A stretch of DNA of 64,000 nucleotides from Amycolatopsis tucumanensis (lineage in GTDB: Bacteria > Actinomycetota > Actinomycetes > Mycobacteriales > Pseudonocardiaceae): positions 1-64,000 of the forward strand of contig NZ_JAKGSD010000013.1 in the NCBI RefSeq assembly GCF_021654135.1. Direction: 5' to 3'. The notes under the pieces are model-generated. The model was not told where the DNA came from and did no database searches. It saw nothing but the letters and a program-made list of their open reading frames with translations. Positions 24,115 through 34,500 of the stretch are shown here, in pieces. The position numbers and the translations under genes are program-made. Each line of letters starts with the position of its first letter. Within the stretch, counting starts at the first letter, position 1.

Positions 24115-26421
24115 TCAGCGGATCTGCTCGGCTGCCCACACCGCGAGTTCGGTCCGGTTCATACCCAGCACTCGGTAGAGATACGTGAGGTGCGTCTCGA
24201 CCGTCCGGTGCGAGGTGTGCGTCCGGTCGGCGATCTCCTTGTTGGACAGTCCCTGCGCAACGAGCAGCGCGACCTTCTGACGCGCCGGCGTGAGATCAGC
24301 CAGAGCGAGCTTTTCGCCGTCGGTAGTCACCCTGTCCTGCGGGGCCAGCACGAGCTCGTAGACCTCATCGGTGCTGAGCTTCGCTCCGTCGTCGTACGCG
24401 GCTTGGAAAGCACGGGGGCCGATCGTCGCGATGATGCGATCAGCGGCCTGCTTCCGCTGCCGGTCGAAGGGGATGAGGCCGACGAGCGCAACACCGTTCC
24501 GTTCCTGCAGACCACGGCAGGCGCCCATGAGCCGTGCAGCGGCTTCCGCCTCGCCGGGCTGACCGGCGGCCGCGCGCTGCCAGGCCGCGAACTCGACGCA
24601 CCACGTCGATCCCCACTTGTCCCCCAGCTCAAGCTGGCGGGGCAAGCACTCCGCCAACACGTCAAGCGGCTCCGTGCGCGCGGGCAGCCCGAGCGTCCAC
24701 ATCCCCCAGGTAATTGCCCATTCCGCCTCATGTGCCCGAGCCTCCGCCAGACACTCTTCCGTGGCGGCGTCCGCGACGTCAGACGGGCCGAGCAGCCCAG
24801 CGCCCAGCGCGAGCATCAAGAGAGCCATGTGCGCATCGCCGGCAGCCCCGGCCTGCCGGAAACCGTCACGCGCCCGGGCCAGCAGGTCAAGACCACGGCG
24901 GTCCCCGCGGCTGAACAGCCAGTAGGTCCCTTCCAGGAAAAGGACCTGCGGCGAATCCGCCATGCCAAGCTCCCGCGCCAGCTCGTGGCATTCAGCCCGG
25001 TGCCGCTCGTTGCGCTCGAGATCACCGAGGACGATGCGCGTCCACCCCAGCATGACCAGAGCGTCCAGCCGCACGCGGCTCGGTCCCGGCGGCGCCACCG
25101 CGAGCAGATCGTCCATCAGCCCCGCAGCGGTCGACTGGAACGCGAAGATGAACGGCACGCGGGCTCGCAGCAGGTTCGTCACGATCCGCAGACCGACCTC
25201 AGCGCGTTCCGGCGTCCGGCACCAACTGACCGCGGACCGGACGTTCGCGAGCTCGTGGTGGGCACGGTGGAGCCATCGCGGCTCGTCCGGACCGAGCCAT
25301 TTCTCCGCCGCGGATTCGGTCAGTTTGAGCAGCCATGCGGCGTGGCGGGAGCGGACGTCCTTCTCCTCGCCGTACTCACGTAGCCGGCGCAGTCCGTACT
25401 CGCGAAGCGGTTGAAGCTGCCGGAACCGTCCTTCCGGGCTGCTCGCGAGCAGCGAGTGGCGGACCAACGCCGACAGCAGGTCCATGACCTCCTCGGTCGC
25501 AATCAGCTCGTCGCCGCTACAAACTTCCTCGGCGGCATCGAGGTCGAAACCACCGGAGAAGACCGACAGCCGAGCCCACAGGCGGCGCTGGCCCGGCTCG
25601 CACAGGTCCCACGAGACGTCGAGCGCCTGGGTGAGCGACCGGTGGTGGGGCGGGATGCGCCGTGCGAAGTTCCGCAACAACCGGCCGCCGTCCAGGCGCT
25701 CCAGGATGACCTGCGGGCGCATCCCGCCGCCCAGCTGAGCCGAGATCAACTCGAGGACCAGCGGCAGCCCGCCTGACCACCGGACAAGGTCGATGATGCT
25801 CGTCCAGTCATCCCCGGGTGTGAGGGTGCGCCCAGCGGCACGGGTGCGGTCCTGAAGCAAGATGACAGCCTCGGTACCCAACGCGGACTCGAGATTGTCG
25901 TGCGCGTCGGGTACCCCGACTGGCGGGACCTGCTGAACGTGCTCTCCGAAGACGCCCAAGTGCTGGCGGCTCGTCGCGGTCACCTGCAGCCGGGGCGCTT
26001 CGTCCAGCAGCTCGGTGACCACGTCGGCCACCGGATCGAGAAGGTGGTCGACGTTGTCGAGGACGGCCAGGGTGCGGCGATGGCGAAGGTGTTCGACCAG
26101 GACCTCGGTCGGCTGGCGACGTGCCTGGTGGTCGATGACACCGAGGGCCTCGATGACCATTCCCACGATGGCGTCCTTGAGGTCGTCGGCGTTCCGGCCG
26201 CCCAGTTCGAGGTCGGCCAGCCGCACGATCGCCACCGCGTCGAAGTCGCCGTCATCGAGCCGGCGGGCCAGGACCGTGCCGAGCCGTGTCTTCCCCACCC
26301 CTCCCGGCCCGGTGAGCGTGAGCAACCGCTGCCCGTCGCGAAGCCGCTGCACCAGCGAGGACACCAACTCGTCCCTGCCCACGAAACTCGTCAGGTCGCC
26401 GAACGCGTGACCACCCGGCAC
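24115..26421 (-). CDS. STAND ATPase transcriptional regulator with LuxR-type HTH
   Basis: A 768-residue regulator. The NB-ARC/STAND ATPase starts with GDLTSFVGRDELVSSLVQRL, Walker A is TGPGGVGKT and the Walker B region is LAVLDNVDHLLDPV. The sensor block VTATSRQHLGVFGEHV and the winged-helix region GGFDLDAAEEVC follow, then a helical-repeat domain of about 300 residues. The tail is a LuxR HTH: LTPARQKVALLVAQGLSNKE, then IADRTHTSHRTVETHLTYLY. Such proteins activate genes after ligand-driven assembly. GTG at 26419-26421 follows GGGGGAGG; the upstream frame is not supported. Nothing adjacent is co-directional upstream, so its target is unclear. Confidence 0.82.
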   Translation of the reverse strand: MPGGHAFGDLTSFVGRDELVSSLVQRLRDGQRLLTLTGPGGVGKTRLGTVLARRLDDGDFDAVAIVRLADLELGGRNADDLKDAIVGMVIEALGVIDHQARRQPTEVLVEHLRHRRTLAVLDNVDHLLDPVADVVTELLDEAPRLQVTATSRQHLGVFGEHVQQVPPVGVPDAHDNLESALGTEAVILLQDRTRAAGRTLTPGDDWTSIIDLVRWSGGLPLVLELISAQLGGGMRPQVILERLDGGRLLRNFARRIPPHHRSLTQALDVSWDLCEPGQRRLWARLSVFSGGFDLDAAEEVCSGDELIATEEVMDLLSALVRHSLLASSPEGRFRQLQPLREYGLRRLREYGEEKDVRSRHAAWLLKLTESAAEKWLGPDEPRWLHRAHHELANVRSAVSWCRTPERAEVGLRIVTNLLRARVPFIFAFQSTAAGLMDDLLAVAPPGPSRVRLDALVMLGWTRIVLGDLERNERHRAECHELARELGMADSPQVLFLEGTYWLFSRGDRRGLDLLARARDGFRQAGAAGDAHMALLMLALGAGLLGPSDVADAATEECLAEARAHEAEWAITWGMWTLGLPARTEPLDVLAECLPRQLELGDKWGSTWCVEFAAWQRAAAGQPGEAEAAARLMGACRGLQERNGVALVGLIPFDRQRKQAADRIIATIGPRAFQAAYDDGAKLSTDEVYELVLAPQDRVTTDGEKLALADLTPARQKVALLVAQGLSNKEIADRTHTSHRTVETHLTYLYRVLGMNRTELAVWAAEQIR

Positions 26422-26556
26422 CCCTACCTCCCCCAGCTTGACCGACGCGCAAAACCGCAGTCCAGCGCACCTTGCCGCGATCATGAACTCTATTGACAAG
26501 ATCCGGCGCTGTCACGTCCTTCGCTCACCAATTGAGATACCAGAAGTACTGGAATA

Positions 26557-26841
26557 CTATCGTTCGTCGAGGACGTGCTCCTTGCGGTCGTAGTGAACAA
26601 CGCCGTCGTGGGGCCTCGGCATCGAATTGGCTTGCGCCAAGCCCTTCGCAAAGCGCGTGACGGCGCATCGTTGGACGCGTTCCAGGTGGGATGGCTTGCC
26701 CTGTTCGTTCCACGACGAATCCGCCTCTTTACAAGAGCACGGCATCACCGACGACATGGTGTCGCAGGGCACGCCACTAGCTATGGCGACGGGGCGCCGC
26801 GTAATGTAAGCGAGTTCGGTTGCCGCGATAACCGGCTCCAT
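26557..26841 (-). CDS. Possible small hypothetical protein
   Basis: A 94-residue frame starting at ATG (26839-26841), with coding-like third positions over most of its length. It includes SGVPCDTMSSVMPCSCKEAD with four cysteines and ends LAQANSMPRPHDGVVHYDRK plus EHVLDER. I do not recognise it. It borders a repeat-rich area that may be the scar of recombination, so it could be the intact tail of a broken gene. Confidence 0.35.
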   Translation of the reverse strand: MEPVIAATELAYITRRPVAIASGVPCDTMSSVMPCSCKEADSSWNEQGKPSHLERVQRCAVTRFAKGLAQANSMPRPHDGVVHYDRKEHVLDER

Positions 26842-26899
26842 CACCCGCCGGGCTGACACGAGTGCGACCCCTTGACCCCCAGAGTGGCACCAGCAAGCC

Positions 26900-26943
26900 G
26901 CTGACCTGCGGAAATAGAGAATCCCCTGCACAACATGGGGCAG
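26900..26943 (+). repeat. Imperfect direct repeat, copy 1
   Basis: Begins GCTGACCTGC and continues through AGAGAATCC, CAAC and TGGGGCAG. It matches 27094-27136 at most positions. The pair flanks a palindrome (27065-27081) and may derive from an attachment site or the end of a recombinase gene. Confidence 0.5.
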
Positions 26944-27093
26944 TTGCGGCACGTTGACGCTGTTCTGAGTCGGTGCGGGAATACAGCGCGCTCCAGTCTC
27001 GCTCCTGCTCCGCTACCCTCCGCGCGTTCAACGAGCTCTGTCTGACACCCGATCTCCCGCTCCCCACACTGCCAGTGTGGTGCGCTACCGTCG

Positions 27094-27136
27094 CTGACCT
27101 GCAGCTTTCGAGAATCCGCTGGTCAACTGGGGCAGC
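27094..27136 (+). repeat. Imperfect direct repeat, copy 2
   Basis: Begins GCTGACCTGC like the copy at 26900-26943 and shares GAGAATCC, CTG, CAAC and TGGGGCAG in the same order and spacing. Confidence 0.5.
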
Positions 27137-27200
27137 CTGACGCGGTTGCGCGCCCTTTGGTGCCGTTGGAGGCCGTCGCGAGCGACGCCCTGCCCCAGTT

Positions 27201-27233
27201 TTGCCCCAGGGTGAAACGGAGCTCCTGGGGCAA
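27201..27233. repeat. Perfect 10-base inverted repeat
   Basis: TTGCCCCAGG (27201-27210) and CCTGGGGCAA (27224-27233) flank 13 bases. A further TGCCCCAG lies just before it. This could be a terminator or a recombinase-binding arm. Confidence 0.5.
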
Positions 27234-27508
27234 CACTTACCTGTAGTCCGATCCAGGGTCGACACCCGCATCCGCTTGGCCTCAACCATGGAGGCTGCCA
27301 AATCCCCACGGTTGGGTTTGTGGGAGTGCAGGCGGGGGGCAGCGCGGGTTCGGGCCCAGCGGCACCCCCGCGTTCATCGGCACGCTCGGCCTGAGGAACT
27401 GGAAGGTCGCGTTGGGAGCCTTGGGTCCGTTTGTGCGTCATGTCTGTGCGAGCACGGCCTTCATGGTCTCGCGACAAGTGGGACGCCGGCCATGACCGCG
27501 GGAAGCCA

Positions 27509-27630
27509 GTGACGACCTGGTCGGCGAGCCCGAGGTAGGCGAAGTTGGTGGTCTTGGCCTGCGGGGTGCCGGCGCTGTCGGTCTTGGTGACGGCGCGGTC
27601 GTGTCCAGGGTGAACTTTTTGTGCTCTCTA
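27509..27630 (-). pseudogene. Copied Rhs-repeat fragment
   Basis: About 92 bases (27509-27600) repeat 29414-29505 inside the large rhs gene with only a few changes, and encode the same Rhs peptide (AGTPQAKTTNFAYLGL region) on the minus strand. A further short match, GTGAACTTTTTGTGCT, corresponds to the rhs stretch near 29560 after a deletion of about 50 bases. It lies just past the immunity gene, where displaced Rhs tips normally accumulate, and records past recombination at the 3' end of the locus. Confidence 0.7.
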
Positions 27631-27634
27631 GTGA

Positions 27635-28177
27635 TTACGCGAACTTTCCGTTTTCCGTCAGCAACTGCACAAAGGTTCGCCGGTCGTCTGGCATGCCGCT
27701 AATTGCCCGGTGGGCACATCCCGCGACGACCCGATCAGTATCCACGTTGTATCGAGGGTTCGACACCTTGGTGAACCCCATGATCACGTGTCGATGATAC
27801 GCAACATGCCTTTTCCCCCCTCCAGTAAACAGTTTCCACCCGAGGTTCGGGTGACGCTGAATGAACACTTCACCGAGGAACAGGCCAATGTCGTTGACGA
27901 CGGAGTACCAGACATCTCGGAGACGATCAGGGTTGCCAGGGTCGGCCTCAACGTGCTCATAGAGCCAGTCTTCAAGGCGCTGGATCGACTCATCGTCGCA
28001 ACCCAACACGACCGCATTGGCCGCGAGCAGCGAACGTAGCATCTCGATGCGGTGAGGCAGGGCCTCCATCAGATGATCAAAGGCTTCCTTCGCCTGCTTG
28101 CGCGTAAGCTCCGCCGGTAAGCCACGGTGCAACGGGATGTACACCTCATACGCGTCCCAGTCCACAGAGTTTACCAT
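27635..28177 (-). CDS. Candidate immunity protein for the Rhs toxin
   Basis: A 180-residue soluble protein beginning MVNSVDWDAYEVYIPLHRGL. The central block DVWYSVVNDIGLFLGEVFIQ, then RHPNLGWKLFTGGGKRHVAY, looks like a conserved core seen in small proteins next to polymorphic toxins, but I cannot name the family with certainty. ATG (28175-28177) overlaps the Rhs stop (28171-28173) in ATGGTAA, so the two are translationally coupled. This placement directly after a toxin tip is the standard position of a cognate immunity gene. Confidence 0.65.
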   Translation of the reverse strand: MVNSVDWDAYEVYIPLHRGLPAELTRKQAKEAFDHLMEALPHRIEMLRSLLAANAVVLGCDDESIQRLEDWLYEHVEADPGNPDRLRDVWYSVVNDIGLFLGEVFIQRHPNLGWKLFTGGGKRHVAYHRHVIMGFTKVSNPRYNVDTDRVVAGCAHRAISGMPDDRRTFVQLLTENGKFA

Positions 28178-28560
28178 TCGACGATCTTAATCCCGGCAGC
28201 TTGGAGTGCCGCTCGGAGGCTATCAGTAGGCCCGCTGAGACCGGTTGACGGACTGGCGGTGAAATGCCACTCCAGGGAGCTAACCTGCCTGCTTTGGAGA
28301 AGTTCCACGTCCTTCTGGATCTGCAGCCGGATATCCGAGGTGAGCGACGTTCGGCCGACCTTCGACTCGATTGCGACACCAGTCGGTGTCAACACGTCGA
28401 CCCTACGCCACCCGCTCGTCGTTTCGAATGGTGCCTCTCGCCGCGCTCCCGGGTATCGGCTTGCGATTGCGTCGGCTGCGGCGTCCCCCGCGGCTTTGTT
28501 GGCCTGGACGAGTGTTTCAGTGGCACTGTCGATGGCTTCATCGGCGTGTCGGATGTGCTT
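28171..28560 (-). other. Rhs C-terminal toxin domain, PD-(D/E)XK nuclease-like
   Basis: The variable tip after the Rhs core and a pre-toxin segment (DFLDILGLIPGLGEPADGVN, SCAAVIPVAGW). It reads RYPGARREAPFETTSGWRRV, then DVLTPTGVAIESKVG, giving D-x-n-ExK spacing of a restriction-endonuclease-like nuclease, followed by SDIRLQIQKDVELL and a final AGIKIVEW strand. A DNase (Tox-REase-like) function is inferred from this motif; no catalytic histidine-type nuclease motif is seen. Confidence 0.6.
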
Positions 28561-31500
28561 GTAGATCGTAGTAAACCAGCCGGCGACGGGGATGACCGCG
28601 GCGCAGGAGAGGCCGGCGTTGGTGGTGTCACCTTCGGCGGCGTAGATGCCGCAGTTGACGCCGTCGGCGGGTTCGCCGAGGCCGGGTATGAGGCCGAGGA
28701 TGTCGAGAAAGTCGTGGAGATTCTGGCGCAGAGTGGGTTGTGGGCCGGTCTTGCTGCTCTTGAGGGCGGTAAGCCCCTTCCTGGCGATGTCGGCGGATTG
28801 CCACCCGGACTTGTGTGCTTCTTCGGGGTCGAGGTCGGGGTTGGCGCCGATGATTTCGCCGGTGTAGCCGTAGTTGCGGCAGGCGACCATGTCCGAGCCC
28901 GCACAGTAGGGCGCCATGGGCTCGTGGCCGTCGAGTTCGATGCGGGTGATGGGGTTGCCGCCGGTGAAGCTGTAGCGGTTGGCGGTCCAGGGGTCGGTGC
29001 CGAGGTTGAGGTCGGCCAGGGCGCCGTTGTAGGAGTCGCGGGTGAGGAACCGGTTCAAGCCCGGGCTGTAGTCGCGGAAGCCCATGTCGTAGGACCCCGA
29101 GGCGTTGTCCCAGCGTTTGCCGTTGTAGCGGTAGAAGTTGTAGGGCTCCTTGCCCGGGTTCTGGGTTTCTGGTTTGTCGATGCCGGTGAAGGCCTGCTCG
29201 TCGTTGCTGCCGTAGGCGGTGTAGCCGTAGGTGGCGCGGGTGTCCCCGCCGGGGGAGGTCAGGGTTTCGACGTCGCTGTGCGGGTTGTAGCCGTAGACGG
29301 AGTCCTCGGCGATCTGGGGGCCGGTGCCGTCGGTGTCGTGTTTGAGCTGCGACAACCGCTGGCCGAAGGCGTCGTAGGCGTAGGACCGTTGGATCTGGCC
29401 GCCAATTTCCTCGGTGACGACCTGGTCGGTCAGTCCGAGGTAGGCGAAGTTGGTGGTCTTGGCCTGCGGGGTGCCGGCGTTGTCGGTTTTGGTGACGGTG
29501 CGGTCGAGCGGATCGTAGGCGTAGCTGGTGGTGGTCAGGTTGGTGGTGCCGGGGGCGAGTTTTTTGTGCTGGGCGGTGCGGTCGAATCCGTCGTAGGTGT
29601 AGGACTCGATGATCTGCCCGGCGGCGGTGACGGTGTTGAGGCGACCGAAGGGGTCGTAGTTGTAGGCCGCGGTGACGCCGTTGGAGACGGCGGAGGTGAG
29701 GCGGTTGCGGTCGTAGGTGAAGGTGGTGGTGGCGCCCTCCACGGTTTGGGAGGTGACGTTGGAGTTGGCGTCGTGGAGGTAGTTTTCGGTTTCCAGGACG
29801 GCGCCGGTGCCGGCGTTCTTCTTGGTGACGGTGGCGATGCGGTCCTGCGGGTCGTAGAGGTATTCGCGGATCTCGTCGAGGTAGGCCGCGGCGTTGTCGG
29901 CGTTCTGGATCTTGGAGGCGTCGCGGGTGCGGTCGCCGTTGGGGCTGTACTCGAGGAGGTGCTGGGCGACCAGGGTGCCGTTGGGCTTCTTCTCGATCTG
30001 GGAGGCGAGCTGGCCGTCGAGGTGGTAGCCGTAGTCGACGGTGTTGCCGTTGGCCTTGGTTTCCCGCAGCACCTGCGCGCGGGGGGTGTAGGTGTAGCTG
30101 GTGGTCTTGGCGGTCTGTCCGGTTTCGGTGTTGGTGACCGTGGCGAGCAGGTCGCGCGGGTCGTAGCCGAAGACGCTGTCCTGGGTGTCGTGGTCGCGGG
30201 TGGCGGGGTTGCCGTTGGGGTCGTAGGTGAAGGCGGTGGTGTTCTTGATCGCGCCGCCGAGTTTCTCCTCGACCTTCGCGAGCTGGTTGAGGCCGTTGTA
30301 GGTCAGGGCGTAGGTGTCGACCTTGGCGGCGGAGCTGGTGTCGGTGAGCCCGGCGAGGTTGCCGTTGGCGTCGTAGGTGTAGCCGAAGGTCTTGGCTTCG
30401 GTGTCGGCCTCGCCGCTGTTGTTGCGGACCAGCTTGATGGCGTCGGCGGTGACGGTGCCGGTGGCGGCGTCGGCCAGCACGACGCTGTGGGCGTTGCCGG
30501 CGGTGAAGCGGTAGCTGCCGAGGCTGACCCACTCCCCCGCGTGCTGGGTCTGGTCGACCAGTTTGGGGGTCTCGCCGTCGGCGTGCCGGACGGTGTAGGG
30601 CGCGTTGGTGGCGGCGGAGCTGGGGTAGCGGGCGAACACCTCGTAGGTGCCGTCCTGAGGGATGGTGAGCTTCCAGGTGAACGTGCCGGCGCCGGTGCCG
30701 GCCGGGGCGGTGCGGTAGTCGTAGCCCTGATAGCCGGTGCCGGTCGCGCTCGTGGCCCAGGCGCCGCTGGTGGCGGTGTTCTGGGTGTCGGAGTTGTCGA
30801 CGAGGACGACGTCGCGGCCGACGGGCACGCCGTCGTCGGTGCGGGACTTGAGTTTGCCGTCGGGATAGTAGTCCCAGGTCATCACCCGGTTCGCGGATCC
30901 GCCCGCGCTGGTGAGGGTGCGGTTGGTCTGCTGGCCGAGCGGGTTGTAGTCGTAGCTGGTGGCGATGTCCCACGGGTCGGTGGCGGTGCGCACCCAACCG
31001 TTGTCGTAGTAGGTGTAGCGGGTGGTGTTGCGCACCGTCTGCCCGGCGGACGGGGGTGCCGAGGTTTCGGTGAGGTTGCCGACCTGGTCGTAGGCGTAGG
31101 TGGTGACGTCGGGGGTGTTGTAGCGGGGGTCTTCGCGGTCGAACGGGCTGCGGCGTTCGATGGGCCGGTTGAGTTTGTCGTAGACGACCGCGGTGGCGAA
31201 GTCGTCCGGGTCGGTGGTCGTTTCGCTGCCGCGGGGGCTGATGACGCGGTCTGGTTGCCGACCTCGTCGTACTCGATCCTGGTGATCCGATCGATGCCGG
31301 CCTTGTGCGGGACTCGCACCTCGACCGGTTTGGACCGTTCGTCGTAGACGTAGGTGGTGACGGTGTTTTCGGCGTCGGTGGTGGAGGTGACGTTGCCGTC
31401 GCGGTCGTAGCCGGTCCTGGTGACGTAGCCGAGTGCGTCGGTCGCGGTGGTCTGGCGGTGGTTGAGGTCGTAGCCCAGCTTCGTGGTGTAGTCGGCGGTG

Positions 31501-34500
31501 TCCGGGGTGGCGCTCTTGCGCGGATCCACGACGGTGGTGAGGTTGCCGACGTTGTCGTAGCTGTAGCCGATGACATCCCCGGCGGCGTTGGTGACGCTGG
31601 TCAGCTGGGAGATGGCGTCGTAGCCGTAGCGGGTGACGTAGTCGTTGGGGTCGGCGGTGGTCAGGGTGCCCAGCGGCTGGGTCTCGGTGAGCAGGTTGCC
31701 GATCTTGTCGTAGGCGAAGCTCGAGGTGCGCGAGGGACCGGTCGGGGTGTCCTTGGGATCGGTGACCGAGGTGATCTGGTCGGCCGGGTCGTAGACCGCG
31801 GTGGTCACCGCACCGTTGGGCGCGGTGGCCTGGGTGATGTTGTCGTTGCGGTCGTAGACCGGAGCGGGGTTGGTGATGAACTCGCCCGCGGCCTGGTCCT
31901 TGGGTTCCCGGGTCTCGAGCGGCCGGCCGAACACGTCGTAGCCGGCGGTGGTGGTCTTGCCGCGGGCGTCGGTGACCGAGGTGACGTTGCCGCGCGCGTC
32001 GTACACCGTGGTGGTGCTGTTGTTCAGCGGGTCGGTGATGCGGCGGGGATAGCCGGTGGGGTCGTAGTCGGCGTAGGCGGTGGTGTTGCCGTTGGCGTCG
32101 GTCGAGGTCAGCAGCTGCCCGAGGGGGTCGTAGCTGTAGACGGACTGGTAGTCGTCAGGCACACCGGCGGTGGCGGTGCCCTTGGGGTCGGTGACCGTCG
32201 TCAGGTTGCCCCGGGCGTCATAGCCGAAGCTCCAGCGCCGTCCTTCGGGGCTGGTCTTGCTGATCAGGTCGGCGGTGTAGCCGCCGAGCCCGGTCTGGTA
32301 GTCCAGCACCGTCGCCGGGGTGTTGTGTGCGACCGCTTCCGCGTCCCTGATCGAGGTGGGGTATCCGGTCTTGGGGTCGTAGGTCCAGGTGGAGACGGCG
32401 TTGTTGGCCTCGGTCAGTGAGACCACGTTGTTGCCGGCGTCCCAGCCCATGAGGGTGGTTTCGTTCTTGGCGTTGGTGGTGCGCACCGGCCGGCCGTAGC
32501 CGTCCATCCGGTAGGTGCTCACGTGGTTCTCGGCGTCGGTGATGGTCGATTCCATCTCCGAGCCGGTGCTGCCGTCCGGGTCGGCGTAGGCGAAGCCGGT
32601 GGGATGGCCGAGGCGGTCGGTGAGGGTTTGCAGTTTCCATTTGTCCTTGGGGTCGACCGGCGCGGTGTAGTAGCTGAGGTTGGTGGTGCCGCCACGCGGG
32701 TCGGTGATCGCGACGAGCTTGACGTTCTTGTTGCCCTGTGTCGCGTCGTAGCCGAAGCGGAAGGTTTTCGCCTCGGCCGTGCCGGCCCCGTCGACGAGCT
32801 CGGTCAGCAAGCCCTTGTCGTCGTAGCCGAAGGTGAGCGTCCGCCCGGAGACGTCCCGGATGGACTGCACCATGTCGATGATCTTCGGGTTGCTGGTCTC
32901 GCCCCGCTCCCAGTAGTCCAGCGTGAGGGTCTGCCGGCCCGCCGGGTCGGTGACGTAGGCGAGGAACTTGCGGGGCTGGTTGTTGGACTTGCGTTCGGTG
33001 TAGGTCAGCTGCTGCTCGTTGCCGTTGCGGTCGGCGACGGCGGTCATCCAGCCTTCCTCGTCGAAGAAGAACCGGGTCCGGTCCGGGCGCGTGGCGACCC
33101 AGCGGCGGGTGGTGTCCTCCCCCGCCTGCCGCTGCAGGAACAGGTGCACACCGGCGGGCTGGTCGTAGGTCCACGCGGCCGGGTCGGTCGAGTTGTTCTT
33201 GTTCAAGTTGAACACGTGCGAGGTGCCGTCGCCGTCCGGCAACGTGATCCTGGACGGGTAATCCTGGCCCTTCGGGTGCAGCTCCAGTGACGCTCCAAGC
33301 CGGACCAGGCCCGACGCGCTGAGCGACCAGCCATACCCCATCGCGGTGGCCGAGGTGTCCTGGCTGTTGTAGGTCATCCGAACGAACGTGGACAGCCCGC
33401 GGCCCGGGTTGGAGAAGGCGTCGTAGGAGAACACCGTGTTGCCGGCGAACTGGTTGACCAGCACGTTGGAACCCGCGCCGGTGGACTTGCCGGCGTAGGC
33501 GTAGAACTTCTCCAGGCCGAGCTGGTCGCTGGTGGGGTCCTCGACGGTGACGTTCTGCGGCAGCGCCGGAATACCGCCGGTGGCCGACAGCCAGGTGCCG
33601 GTCGTGGTGTTGCGCAGGTCCCAGCTCAGCACGAACTGCTCGCGCTTGTTGCCCGCCTCGCTCTGGATCGGGGTCTTCACCCTGGCCTGCACCGTGACGG
33701 TCCCGTTCGGCGGGACATCGGCGGGCAGGGCTGTCTCCAGCCGGTTGCCGTCGGTGGTGACGTCGGTGCCGTCCGGCAGCGTCCACCGGTAGGACAGCTT
33801 CTGGTTCGCCGCCGACCAGGTGGCCGTGGTGGTGTTGGTGAGCGTGACCGGGACGGTGTACTCGTCGCCCGGGATCATCCGCAGGGACGGGGTGTCGGGC
33901 GCGTAGTAGGTGGCCTCGGCGGTCGGCTCGGTGTAGGTGACCACCAGGTTCGGGCGCAGCTGCGGCTCGGCAGCCTCGTCGGACAGGAACAAGGCACGCT
34001 GCTTGGCGGCGCCGGCCTCGTCGCGCACCTTGACCAGGAAGCCGTTGTTGGAGGCCGGGTTGCTCACCCAGCCCTGCACCACACCCGGGTTCTCCCAGAT
34101 GTGCCACTTGGGGTCATTGGAGATGCCAACCACCTGGTCGGCCAGCGCGCCGTAGTCGCCGCCCGGCGCGGTCCAGGCGGTGGCGGCCGAGGCCCGGTTC
34201 CACGTGGTTTCCGTTTCGGCGAACGACTTGGTCAGCGGGTGTGCGTCGAACGTGGCGCCGCTGCCGTTGGTGTAGAAGCCCCACAGCATGAAATCCGCGT
34301 CGATGACGTGGGCGTTGGCCGGAATGGCCGACAGGTCGGGGAACTTGACCACGGCGCGGGTGTTGCCGTAGGTGGAGGAGTTGTTGCCCACTGCCAGCCA
34401 CGGCTGTCCGGTGTAGACGTTGAGGTTGGTCGTCGGCTGCGCCGAGGAAATCGTGGAATCCAGGGCGCCGCCGTGGAAGACCTGCGTCACCAACCCTGCC

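Larger units (their letters stand above)
26944..27508. other. Gene-poor, repeat-bearing stretch
   Basis: No gene supported. It holds a palindrome CCACACTG-C-CAGTGTGG at 27065-27081, the second direct repeat and the inverted repeat at 27201-27233. Base composition is less G/C-biased than in neighbouring genes. It is the most plausible place for a lost integrase or old attachment site. Confidence 0.4.

Noticed and set aside
27030-27100. tRNA-like arm around 27065-27081 on the minus strand
   Set aside because: A 5-pair stem with loop CTGGCAG resembles an Ala-type anticodon arm, but no acceptor or T-arm could be paired, so only the palindrome is kept.
28264-31347. 1027-codon plus-strand frame opposite the rhs gene
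   Set aside because: It is a Val/Gly-rich shadow of the minus-strand Rhs repeats, which have clear family motifs and normal codon use.
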